Origin: Myrmaecium sp. VS I D KN 1
Lineage: Eukaryota; Ascomycota; Dothideomycetes; Valsariales; Valsariaceae
Direction: 5' to 3'
Assembly (NCBI GenBank): GCA_019775845.1
Contig: JADQAV010000018.1
Coordinates: 503,044 to 567,043 of the forward strand
Length of the DNA: 64,000 bases
A program made the position numbers and the translations under genes. This document shows, piece by piece, positions 11,532 through 20,536 of this stretch (positions within the stretch are counted from its first letter, which is position 1; every line of letters starts with the position of its first letter). The notes beneath the pieces are model-generated. The model searched no databases. It was given only the letters and a program-made list of their open reading frames with translations, and was not told where the DNA came from.

Positions 11532-12269
11532 AATGCCGTGGACGCTTTTGATGACCGGATGTTGAGGTTGCTATCTGTGACGCCATACCGACTGAGGTAG
11601 GTAGTATCAGTGCAGTTACTTCCGTCCTACTAGTACCTAATAACCGGTGCACTCAGGTACCTGTCTACATAAGGTAGTAGCTAAGGCACCTTCTTACCAA
11701 GGTACATACAGAGACCTTCCTAATGCTAGGTATGTGGGTGAGGGGTTCGGTACGGTAAGGATGCACTCCGGGCATTTGTGCCGCTTTCAGGCCTCCGGAA
11801 TCAAGCTTCCCGGAACGTCTCCTCATACCCGGGCCAATAATGGGATGCAGCAAGACTTTGATCTCATTTCAAGGCATTCCTCTATTATCTACTTTACGAG
11901 AATTCAACGGTGCTCATCGACTCGGAATTCGTATCAAATTCATTCCGCTCACACGGTGGTAAGCGTAAACTAAGTTCGTTGGAGTTCAGGATATCCGGTT
12001 CCTTGGCCGGGCATCATGTGTGCGGTTCGGCTCACAACAACTTACTTCCGCATACTTTACGCTTCACGCGCAGACGTATACATGGCCGAAGTGGGATTTA
12101 AGCGTTCGCCACTACATCAGACATGTTGGGGTAGCATTTCGCACATACGAATCATGATTTTAACCCTCTCCCCCCTCACGAAGCCTTCTCACTTGTACGG
12201 GGTTCTCGCCTTTCTTCGAAGAGCAACAACTTCATCGTCAACGACCTACGTGTCAACTTGCCTCCGACC
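11532..12269. other. Intergenic, 738 bp
   Basis: Between paralogue 1 and the next paralogue. Several short GGTAC/GTACC-type words recur at 11600-11760. No supported ORF, RNA gene or further paralogue copy was seen. Confidence 0.5.
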
Positions 12270-13409
12270 ATGTTTCCTACCATCGGTACAATCAACACCC
12301 AAGAACCGACGGCCAGGGACTACGCGTCGAATCTCCAAGGTGTTACAGGCGTGATACTGGCCCATATAGCACCCTGCAGTGTCAACACCTTTGTGCCTCC
12401 ACCTCCCGCATCTATCGTGGTGCAGGTCGGAGCGCAATCCAACATATACCAGGAGAATGCCACATCTAGCAATCCAGACTTCGCCTTCTGCACGGTACTA
12501 GGTGAGGTCGGCGAGCATAATACAGAGCCTTTCCTCGACTCTAGCACCTCGCCTCTGGCCGACATGAGCATGAACCCCGTGTCATCGGCTGGACCCAGGT
12601 TGGTGACCCGTCGCGTGCGCTTCGTCGAACCTCTTCCGACCTCCCGCGAGAGCCACACGAAAGGTGTGATGGACCTAGGAGAGAAAGGTGGTCTGGAACA
12701 CTCGGGCAAGCACACACAAAGCGACGGGAGGTCCAATATTGTCCAAAAGCGGTTGGAATCGTTGTTCGCTGTGAAAAGGCTTGGGCTCGATGAGGATGAG
12801 CGTGATATGGTGACGGGGTATATAAAAGGAGTTGCTCAAGGGACTGCGACCTCACCAGTTTCTGAGAGCAATGCTCTCGCAGTTCAGGACACTCCGATTC
12901 AGGCCTGCATTGCTTCGCCAGCAGACCTTTCGCCTTCACAAACCAGGACCTCTCAGCCTGTCACCATGGAGCACGAATCTGCTCGTGAGCAGCGTGGGCC
13001 TTCCCTAAGACCAAAAGATGAGATGCTCTCGATACCGCAAAACAGTACACCGGCCGCTCCCTCTGGCATTATCTTCTATGCACCCTACCGTCAGCGCAAC
13101 TCCCTCCGGGGTCCTTGGCCGAAGGCATTCCGTCACCCCAAACGTGCCGTCAAACCCCGTCATAGGGCCCTCCCACGGAGCGACCGAGCCAAGCACTATG
13201 ACACGAGCTGGGCGAAGGACCCGTACTTCTGGTACAAGTGCGCGCTCGATCCTGACAGGCTGATCAGCCGAGAGCTGCCGCTTGATGATTTTGTCGAGCA
13301 GGCCCGGACGCTCCTCGGCCGTAGCCTTGTAAAGATCCGGGACGCTGCCTGGAAGAATCACGAGATGCAGGTGGAGAAGGAAGAGCGGAATCATCCGAAA
13401 CGAATGTAA
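12270..13409 (+). CDS. Unrecognised protein, paralogue 2 of the local family (long form)
   Basis: Single exon, 379 aa from the ATG at 12270 (the frame opens slightly earlier only through a non-ATG codon). RRVRF at 114-118 corresponds to the basic-V-x-F motif of its neighbours. About 190 residues of Ser/Thr/Gln-rich probable disorder follow, then a basic Pro/Arg block (about 270-305), DTSW at 311-314, eight residues, and KCALD at 323-327. The tail (LPLDDFVEQARTLLGRSL) aligns loosely with LPFPAFVAECIGLYGEG of the gene at 14560. Compared with its paralogues it has a long insertion between the two motifs and an extra ~110-residue N terminus. No known domain; function unknown. Start-codon choice and a possible upstream exon are unresolved. 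Confidence 0.6.
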   Translation: MFPTIGTINTQEPTARDYASNLQGVTGVILAHIAPCSVNTFVPPPPASIVVQVGAQSNIYQENATSSNPDFAFCTVLGEVGEHNTEPFLDSSTSPLADMSMNPVSSAGPRLVTRRVRFVEPLPTSRESHTKGVMDLGEKGGLEHSGKHTQSDGRSNIVQKRLESLFAVKRLGLDEDERDMVTGYIKGVAQGTATSPVSESNALAVQDTPIQACIASPADLSPSQTRTSQPVTMEHESAREQRGPSLRPKDEMLSIPQNSTPAAPSGIIFYAPYRQRNSLRGPWPKAFRHPKRAVKPRHRALPRSDRAKHYDTSWAKDPYFWYKCALDPDRLISRELPLDDFVEQARTLLGRSLVKIRDAAWKNHEMQVEKEERNHPKRM

Positions 13410-13772
13410 AAGCCCTCTACGCTGGTGAAGGCGAGGACGCCCTATCAGGCGTTGGACGCGCGGCTAACTCAGCGAAAACAGGGTGCTAAAGGATGTTCGA
13501 AAGACAAGAGCGGGAGCAAGGAGGGAGGTGAAGCCGGAGTTGGATGCTGATGCTCGCTTTCTGCGGCTCCTGGCTGGAGCGACAGTTACGCTCCCGCACT
13601 CACTTGAGACTGGGGGTTCCGAAACCCATACCTTAGGATGCAGCGAGATTCGAGCGAGCCATGAAGTGGAAGATGGAAAAGGGATCTCGAGATGCGAATA
13701 TGTTGGTTTCGAAGTTTGTGGCTCGATGTCTTCGCAAATTACGGATAAAGAAAAGCCGTGCTGTTGTTAGAA

Positions 13773-13902
13773 GGCTACCACTCCGGTATGACAAATGAGT
13801 CTCAGGTATCCAGGCATCATCAAGCATCCCCGCCGAGCAGTTACTTATATTAGCATATATGCCTGGATGCCTGAGACTCATTTCTCATACCGGAGTGGCT
13901 AC
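13773..13902. mobile_element. MITE-like foldback element
   Basis: Two 40-base arms, 13778-13817 and 13859-13898, are inverted copies with only two mismatches, separated by about 41 bases. The arms are flanked by the direct repeat ggctac (13773-13778 and 13897-13902), which contains a TA and overlaps the arm ends by a base or two; this is compatible with a target-site duplication of a Tc1/mariner-type MITE. No coding capacity. The high arm identity suggests recent origin, or maintenance by hairpin-templated repair. Confidence 0.6.
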
Positions 13903-14079
13903 TACTTACTACTTAGTTTGAGTGGGTTTGATTGGCTAGCTATGTACTTGTTGTATACCCGGGGTGTCATGAGACGCCTTGTACAGGAAGGCTATGGAGT
14001 TCTTCGGTTCGAAAGCTAAATGGATCGGTGGCCGGATACGTCTCAACACCCACCTAGCTCCCCTGGTTGCCCATCTAGG

Positions 14080-14104
14080 CCTGTGGCTCACGAAGAGCCA
14101 CAGG
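14080..14104. repeat. Short perfect hairpin
   Basis: A 10-bp stem (cctgtggctc / gagccacagg) with a 5-base loop (acgaa). It is not followed by a T-run, so it is not a clear Pol III terminator structure. It may be part of another small repeat. Confidence 0.4.
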
Positions 14105-14374
14105 AGGGGTTTTCAAAGTCCGTTATGTCTGCTTTCTGAAGAGACGAACATTGTCTGCAATGATGATCGAACTCCAAAGTCTGGACAAAAGTCGAATTCT
14201 TCACGATGCATCAGTGACAATACAGGAAGCCCTGCGGCTGTCATTCTTCCGCTTCGGAGGACTATAGAGCTTCCCTCGCTTCTCGAACACCGCCCCGTAA
14301 TCGTGTTTACATTGTCCGAAGGCTATATGAAGCGCATATGTGTCCTTGAACCTTCTCCCCCTTTCACCATTATC

Positions 14375-14532
14375 CTCTCCAGCTTTACAAAGCACCAAAC
14401 CGCCTTATCTTCTTTGACACATTGTTCAGACCATCTAGCTGCAGTTTCTCTCCTACTCTCCAGCTTAACAAAGCACCACACACGCCCTATCCTTTTCCAC
14501 ACATTGTTCGGTCCATTTAGCTGCAGTTTCTC
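14375..14532. repeat. Imperfect tandem duplication, ~81-bp unit, two copies
   Basis: The block starting ctctccagctt.. and ending ..gctgcagtttctct at 14375-14455 recurs at 14456-14532 with scattered substitutions and small length changes. It lies immediately upstream of the ATG at 14560 and therefore duplicates part of that gene's promoter or 5' UTR. Confidence 0.7.
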
Positions 14533-14559
14533 TGCTATCAACATACATAAGCCTTCAAC

Positions 14560-15471
14560 ATGTCCTCCCTCCACAGTCAAGTCAACGAGCTGATCAAGCA
14601 ATTAGGAACGGTCTCCATCCTTGAACCATCATCCGTCATGTCTACGACAACAACATCTTCGTCCGAGTGCCATGCACAGCTCAACAACCTCACATCGCCA
14701 CCCCAACAATCTCCCACTCCCACTCCCTCTCCCTCTCCCTCTCCCGCTCCTCTCCGCGGCATCCTCCGCCTGACCAATCCCATCACTGACCCCGAAGCAG
14801 CAGCACCAGCCGCACCCGCACCCGCACCCGCACCCGCACCCGCACCCGCACCGACCGGCCCCCGCAAAACCGTCACCTTCACGCCGACCCTGCCCCACCA
14901 CCTTCCGATCCTCCCACGACCGCACCTCAGCTACCCGATGGGACCGAACAAGCGGCCCGTGTACGTGCACGACGGCGACCGCTACGCGAACACCTCTTAC
15001 TCGACGATGGGGAACTACTTCGACAAGCGCGCCCTGGACGAGACCGACGCGGTGGATGTGGGCCTGCCGTTCCCGGCGTTTGTGGCGGAGTGTATCGGTT
15101 TGTATGGGGAGGGGTGGATGTGGGAGCGGGGCGTGGAGGTGTGGGGGAGGAAGGAGTGGGTGGTGATGTTGGGGAAGTGTGGGGGGGAGGTGGGGGGTGG
15201 GGAGGTGGAGGGTGGGGATGGGGATGGGGACGTGAGTGGTGATGGTAATGAGGGGGATGATGAGGAGGAGGATGAAGAGGAGGATGAGGTTGATGATGAG
15301 AATGAGGTTGATGATGAGGAGGTCTATGCACGTATCATTGTCGATATGGATGAGGAGGAGAAGGAGGAGTGGTTGGGCGCGAAGCCGGCCCCGTTCAAGG
15401 TCTTTTCCGATCGCGAGGTTGAGATGTTGAATGGGGGCGGGAAGGAGGTGGAGGAGGAGGAGTTCTTTTGA
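14560..15471 (+). CDS. Unrecognised protein, paralogue 3 of the local family (acidic tail)
   Basis: Single exon, 303 aa. A Ser/Pro-rich segment (48-63) and an Ala-Pro dipeptide run (about 82-98, encoded by a CGCACC hexanucleotide repeat) precede RKTVTF at 102-107, the counterpart of the neighbours' basic-V-x-F motif. NTSY at 144-147, eight residues, then KRALD at 156-160 match the second shared motif. The segment LPFPAFVAECIGLYGEG and WGRKEWV follow, then a Gly/Glu/Asp-rich acidic tail (about 220-303) with near-continuous purine coding sequence. No known domain recognised. The acidic tail and AP linker are unique to this copy. The ATG is preceded by a typical fungal 5' UTR (atacataagccttcaac). 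Confidence 0.6.
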   Translation: MSSLHSQVNELIKQLGTVSILEPSSVMSTTTTSSSECHAQLNNLTSPPQQSPTPTPSPSPSPAPLRGILRLTNPITDPEAAAPAAPAPAPAPAPAPAPTGPRKTVTFTPTLPHHLPILPRPHLSYPMGPNKRPVYVHDGDRYANTSYSTMGNYFDKRALDETDAVDVGLPFPAFVAECIGLYGEGWMWERGVEVWGRKEWVVMLGKCGGEVGGGEVEGGDGDGDVSGDGNEGDDEEEDEEEDEVDDENEVDDEEVYARIIVDMDEEEKEEWLGAKPAPFKVFSDREVEMLNGGGKEVEEEEFF

Positions 15472-16160
15472 GATCGCTTTACTTATTTCTTTTCTTTTGT
15501 TTATTCGTCTGGGTTATATGTTTTCTGTTATTTGACGGGGAGATGTAGGAGCATTTTTCAATTTGATAATTCATGCCACATTCGCTGACTATATTTACTC
15601 GTCTTCCCCCCGCCTCCCTCTTTTTGCTTCCCAGAGAAATAAGAACAAAAAAGTAAAGTCTCCCACGTACCTCTCCGCGTGTGTACGTCAATACGTGTCG
15701 GCAAACTTACTAATGCAGAACCGTAAATTGGTACGCATGATTCTACCGGCGACCGCTCCGTTGCGGCTTCAGCCTTGCGCCGGCACCTCGTTTGAAAGGA
15801 TGGACCCCTCGGTAAGGTATCACGCATGTACATAGGGGATATTGTATGGGATAACCCGGGTTTTAAGGGGATGGAGCGTTTGCTTGCTCGCAACACCTAG
15901 CTGGTGAGGTTTGAGGTATAGGAGGAAGACATATCGGTATACAGACATACTTACTACAGGTGAATAGGAAGAAGTGATCTCAGATAATCATTCCCTTGTC
16001 TGTTGGCTTATTCGTTCGCAGTAGTACTTACGAAGGAATCCCGGACATCAAGAAGAACAAAACATCGACAAGAAAAGAACGAAAAGAAAGAAATGAAAGA
16101 GCGAACATCCCTCCCTCCCCTCCCACCACCTCCTCCTCCTACCCTCAAAGCCCCATCCCT
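15472..16160. other. Intergenic, 689 bp
   Basis: Lies between two 3' ends that converge here: the paralogue at 14560 (plus) and the hypothetical gene ending at 16161 (minus). A T-rich stretch at 15478-15540 may be the terminator of the former. Nothing else supported. Confidence 0.5.
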
Positions 16161-16866
16161 TCAACCCCCACCCACCTCCCCCCCACCACCACCAACAACC
16201 ACCCTCGCAACCCCAACCTCCACCACCTCCAACAAGCTCAACAACGCCCACTCCCGACTGCCGCGCCGCTCGCCCTGAAACTCCGTCACCACGCGGTATC
16301 CCGCAGACGGCGCAGGCACACCCCCTGCGCCCCCGCCCCCGCCCCCGCCGCCCTCCGCCGCCGCCGCCGCCGAGGTGGGAACGAGACTCACGACGTACGC
16401 GCGCCACTGCGCGGCGTGGGGCGATTTGGCGAGGAGGATGTGGGGGGAGGGGGAGCGGAGGTGGTGGAGATGGGGGGCGCTGCTGTGCATGCTGGAGGTG
16501 GGGAGGGGGTTAGGCGTGCTGGTGGTGTTGTAGGTTGGAGAGGTGAGGAGGGCGATGCGGAGGTTTTCTGATATACGGGGGGTTTAGCTGGGGTTGGTAT
16601 GTGGCGGGGAAAGGGGGAGGTGGTAGGATGGGGATGAGGACGGGGAGGAGGGAGGGGGGTTGGTGCGTACGCCAGATTTGTTGCTGAAGTTGCTCTAGAA
16701 GGGGGATGTCGATGTTGAGGCTTTGGTGGTGGTGAGTCTGCGGGTAGGATGATGATGATGGTGGTGGTGGTGGTGGTTCGGATGGGCGAACGGGGTGCGT
16801 GCGGTTGGGTGCGTTCTGCCCATCACCGCGCGCGGCGTGGGCTTTGGGGATGGTCGTGGGATCCAT
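16161..16866 (-). CDS. Unrecognised hypothetical protein (two exons)
   Basis: Exon 1 16866..16671 and exon 2 16567..16161 join through a ~103-nt intron (GTACGC..ATCAG) to 200 aa in frame. I do not recognise it. It starts MDPTTIPKAHAARGDGQ, has a Pro/Ser/His-rich stretch to about residue 50, then an ordered-looking part: IPLLEQLQQQIWQNLRIALL spans the splice, followed by HILLAKSPHAAQWRAYVVSLV and, after a Gly run, YRVVTEFQGERRGSREWALL with an aliphatic helix. Continuity of this helix-rich sequence across the intron is the main reason to believe the gene. Surrounding DNA is low-complexity (long C/G runs), which inflates ORFs, so caution is needed. Transcription from the 16.9-kb side would be divergent from nothing known. 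Confidence 0.42.
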
Positions 16867-17503
16867 AGGTACGTGGATATTTGTTCGGGAGATGGAGAGC
16901 GTTGGGTGATGTGTGCAAGACAGGAAGAGGAGAAGTGAGAAGACAGACAGGTCTCGTCAGGCTTCTGAAGAGATGATGATGAGGCGGACGAGGAAGAGGG
17001 AGGCCACGAATGATTTCTCCCTCTTCTGTCCGCGTGCCCATTCCTGTGCTGCGTTGCATACATCTAGGCAGTTACATGGAGACACAACCACCCAGTGCAG
17101 TCCAGTCCGATTCGATCCGATGGGACCTATCACTCATCCGTCCGAATTTTCCCTCGCACGAAACCGTCCTGTGGTCATCTTTTTGACGGACGAGAAGACA
17201 GCAAGGAAAGAAGGACACAAGGGAAAGAAGAGGGAAATGGTAAAGGAAAAGCGCGAGCTGAACTCCTCGGGCATATGTTCCTGGCTGGTCGTCGTCGGTC
17301 GTCGTCGTGAACCCTCGAGTGCATACAGTCGCACCATCTGATTTGGAGCGACCGATATAGAAAGGAGGAAGATGAGGAGCACGCGGAGAGCGTTCTCGAA
17401 ACGAAGGAGTGCAGCACAAAGCGGGCTCGGGTGGAAATCGAAACAGGTATCTATATTCCCAAACTCAGATTCCGCCTCCGGCATCACCTTGGGATGGTAC
17501 TCT
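16867..17503. other. Intergenic, 637 bp
   Basis: Between the start of the hypothetical gene and the 3' end of the cyclophilin gene. GC-rich and GA-rich patches; several shadow frames but no supported gene. Confidence 0.5.
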
Positions 17504-19281
17504 CTACCAACTGTCAAAGTTCCCAAAGCCTCCGGTCGCCTTCTTCTTCTTCGCCGGCGGAGCTTGCTGATAATAACTCTCCTCGTCCCCAACCTCACCC
17601 AGCACCTCCTCCTCGCCCACAGCCAACTCCCTCTTCGCCTGCTCAAGGTACTTCCCCACCCCGCCCGCGCTCTCCGTCTCCACCGTGCCATCCTGGCGAA
17701 TGCGCTTGCCCGTCCACGTCGTCCGATCATCATCCCGGCCGCCCTGCCGCCGAATCTCCTCCTCCTCCGCCTCCTTCCGCTCCTTCTCGCTGAGCTGCTT
17801 CTTGAACTCGACGAACGGGTCGACGAAGACGCGGACCTCCTGGATGACGATGTCCTCCGCCGGCCGATCCTTCTCGCCCACCTCCGCCCGCTCCATCCGA
17901 TCCAGCGTCTCCGTCCCGCCCACCACCCGCCCGAACACGGTGTGCTTCCGGTCGAGGTGCTTGGCCGGCCGGTAGGTGATGAAGAACTGGCTGCCGTTCG
18001 TGTTCTTGCCCTTGTTCGCCATGCTCAACACGCCCCGCTCCGTGTGCGTGTGCGGCCCGTCCAGCTCGTCCTCGAACGGCTTGCCCCAGACGCTCTGCCC
18101 GCCCCGGCCCGTCCCCGTCGGGTCGCCGCCTTGGATCATGAAGCTGCGGATGTTGCGGTGGAAGACGGTGCCGTTGTAGTAGCCCTTCTTCGCGAGTTGG
18201 ATGAAGTTCCACACCGCTTTCGGGGCGAACTCGGGGAGTAGCTCCAGCGTGAGTTCGCCCAGGGAGGTGGACAACGTTGCATATCCAGGGTTCTTGACGC
18301 GCTTCGGCTTGAGGAGCCAGTCTTCCTCGCTGAGGGTGGCGAGGTCCACGGCGGTATGCGGGGTCAGTCCGGTGGAGGTGAAGGAGGCAGCGGTCAGACC
18401 AGTGGTGTGGCGAGCGGTGTTGTAAGCGATTTTACTGGACGGCTTGTTGGCGGCGCTTGTCGTAGAGGTCGCGGACGCTTTTGCGACAGCCTTCGTCTGA
18501 CCGGCAGACGTCGAGGCGGCCGCTCTCTCAGCGCGCGCTTTCGCAACGGCCTCTTTCGCCTTAAGGATCTTCGCGCTGCTCCCCAACGCAGACGCGTTCA
18601 CGCCGGACGCGCGCACGGCCTCCTGGGCGGCGGTGAGGGTGTTGGTGCCCTCCTTGATGTACTGGAACTGGCTCAGGTTGCGCGCCTCCGGGTTCTGGGG
18701 GTCCTGCAGGACGATGATGTCCTGGCGGGTGAACTCGGCATCGCTGACGAGGTCGCGCCAGTTCCTGGCCTTGATGTTGAGCCGGTCGATCGTCTCGAAG
18801 GCGAAGACGTTGCCCGTGTTCCGCAGCGCGACGACGTGCGTGTTGTCCGTCAGGACCTTGTACGTGACCGGGTCGACGTACTCGTTCGCGTCGTTGCGGG
18901 CGAAGTGGAGCTTGATCAGGTCGGAGACTTTCAGCGGCGAGCCGTCGACGGGGTTCTTGTTGGGGTGCTTCAGCAGCCACTCGAGGATGCTCTCGTGGTC
19001 GAAGATGGTGCCGGACGGGGTGCAGACGGCCTCCTTGAAGGGCTGCAAGGTCAGGGCGCAGAAGTTGAAGGGCAGGCGCCGGAAGCTGGCGCCGGCGGCG
19101 GCGTTGGCCTGCTTTCCCACATTGCTACCGGCGCTGGCGGAGTAAGCGTCCTCGGAACTCCACTCGCTGTGGGTGATGTAGAGCTTGTCCGTACCTGAGA
19201 AAGGCGGAGGTGAGCGGGATGAGCGCGGAGGGATGGTTGACAGGATGAATTGCGGGGAAAAAGTCACCGACCTTTGCCCAT
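17504..19281 (-). CDS. cyp8: U-box cyclophilin, peptidyl-prolyl isomerase-like 2 (PPIL2/CYP60 type)
   Basis: A 10-base first exon (19281..19272, encoding MGK) splices to 19194..17504, giving MGKGTDKLYITHSEW and 566 aa in total. A U-box occupies about residues 45-110 (FCALTLQPFKEAVCTPSGTI, ILEWLLKHPNKNPVDG). A central Ala/Lys linker follows, then a cyclophilin domain at about 310-465 (GELTLELLPEFAPKAVWNFI, FMIQGGDPTGTGRGG, NGSQFFIT, HTVFGRVVGG). Members are nuclear, associate with the spliceosome, and combine E3 ligase-type and prolyl-isomerase-type folds. In such cyclophilins the canonical active-site Trp is often His or Tyr, and isomerase activity here is not assured. The C terminus ends GGFGNFDSW. 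The micro-exon is supported by the conserved MGKGTDKLYIT start. Confidence 0.93.
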
Positions 19282-20262
19282 GATGAAACCACTCACACAC
19301 TTGGCGAGAAAGCACGCTCGATGCCCGACGGCACTGGAAAGGTCCAGATGGCGCGAACGAGAGGTCAGGGTTGTCCGGAATCCGGCGAAGACGTTTCCCC
19401 GATCTCCGAACGGTCACCCCATCGTTTCACCACCACCAAACCACCGGATCGCACGTGCGCAGCGCAGCAACCCCGGGCTTGGCAATCATGCCTTAAACGA
19501 AAATTTCGGCGCAGATCTCAGGCGGCCGGGATCACACGCGGAGGACTCGAGGGCCTGGGGATTCGCCAGGCGGAGGAAGCCGGGATGATGCTGGCACCCT
19601 CCATGTGCTCCCATCCTCGCTCCTTCGCACCACCAACACGCTCCCTATCAGACGACCCCGGGACACCGTGCGCTGACGGGCTGAATTGGCTCACCTCTCA
19701 TTCGTCCAGCGCGCGCCGGGCCCTGCCGAAGCCTGCTCTGCGCCCGCTCCGGAGGACTCCCGATGCGCTGAGCCGGCCGTCGCTGGGCTTGCCTGCCTGC
19801 CTTGTCCCGGCCCTGGTAAGGCTCGCGTCTCACCACCGGAACGGCTGGGTCACCCCACAGTTTCCTGACCGTCCGACCACCATCACCACCAGGCGGCCGC
19901 AAGGCTGAGCGGGAGAGAGGGAGAGAGGGAGACCGCAGAGTAATCGGCAGCGTCCGCGCCGCAAAAGCAAGCACGAGGCTTTTTGCTAGCAGCTTCATCA
20001 AGGACGAAAGGAGGGTCGTACCCTACTACATATATAAAGACCCCCCCCTGGCACCGTATCTCCTGTTCTTCGTCTCATCATCATCAAGCAATCGCACAGT
20101 CTCCATCCCCAGCTCCACATTAATAAAGCGTTGTCCTCCCCTCTCGCACACCAAAGTCGTACAACAACCACCTCATAAACCACCTTACCTGAAACAACCC
20201 TCACCTCACATATACCCACATATACACACCTCTTCAACCAACCAACAACCAATTAACCAATC
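19282..20262. promoter_or_regulatory. Divergent promoter region, cyclophilin / small membrane protein
   Basis: 981 bp between divergent start codons. A GC-rich first half is followed by a TATA box near 20031 and an AC/CT-rich 5' UTR with CAACCAACCAACAACC-type repeats up to the ATG at 20263. No supported ORF. Confidence 0.5.
20031..20039 (+). promoter_or_regulatory. TATA box of the small membrane-protein gene
   Basis: TATATAAAG, 232 bases before the ATG, followed about 30 bases later by a CT-rich segment suited to a transcription start. A good TATA match is uncommon in this window and suggests a strongly expressed gene. Confidence 0.5.
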
Positions 20263-20536
20263 ATGTCCGCCCCCGTCGTTCGTCACGCCGCGCAAAAGTC
20301 CTTCGCCCCGGCCCTTCTCGCCTTCCTTGGTACGTCTTCATCCCTGCCCTCCTGCATTTGCAGATGCATCAAACCCATGGGACGGGAGATAAGACTAACG
20401 CAAGACCCATCGTATAGGCGTATCCGGTGTCGCCGTCGGCTTCTCCATGCGCACCACCCTCCGCGGCGTCGAGGGCGCGCGCACCCGCTGGGCTACCATG
20501 AAGAACGAGGCCTGGCAGCCGCATCGGTCCGCATAG
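20263..20536 (+). CDS. Small single-pass membrane protein, 61 aa, unrecognised
   Basis: Two exons, 20263..20329 and 20418..20536, joined in frame across an 88-nt intron (GTACGT..TATAG). The protein starts MSAPVVRHAAQKSFAPALL and has one hydrophobic segment at about 14-32 (APALLAFLGVSGVAVGF), interrupted at the splice, then a basic amphipathic tail with RTTLRGVEGARTRW ending HRSA. The size, single helix and positive matrix-type ends resemble small accessory subunits of mitochondrial inner-membrane complexes, but I cannot assign a family. A TATA box, long 5' UTR and a conserved-looking splice argue that it is a real, well-expressed gene that ORF-length filters would miss. Confidence 0.68.

Larger units (their letters stand above)
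13410..14559. other. Intergenic, 1.15 kb, with foldback element and tandem duplication
   Basis: Holds the inverted-repeat element at 13773-13902, a 10-bp perfect hairpin at 14080-14104 and the imperfect tandem duplication at 14375-14532, each listed separately. An open frame of about 200 codons runs across 13979-14593 but is composed of the duplication and shows no family features. Confidence 0.6.

Noticed and set aside
13979-14593. Open frame of about 200 codons on the plus strand
   Set aside because: It runs through the non-coding tandem duplication into the true start of the 14560 gene in another frame and shows no family features.
14927-15331. His/Pro-rich minus-strand open frame
   Set aside because: Antisense shadow of the purine-rich acidic tail of the gene at 14560.
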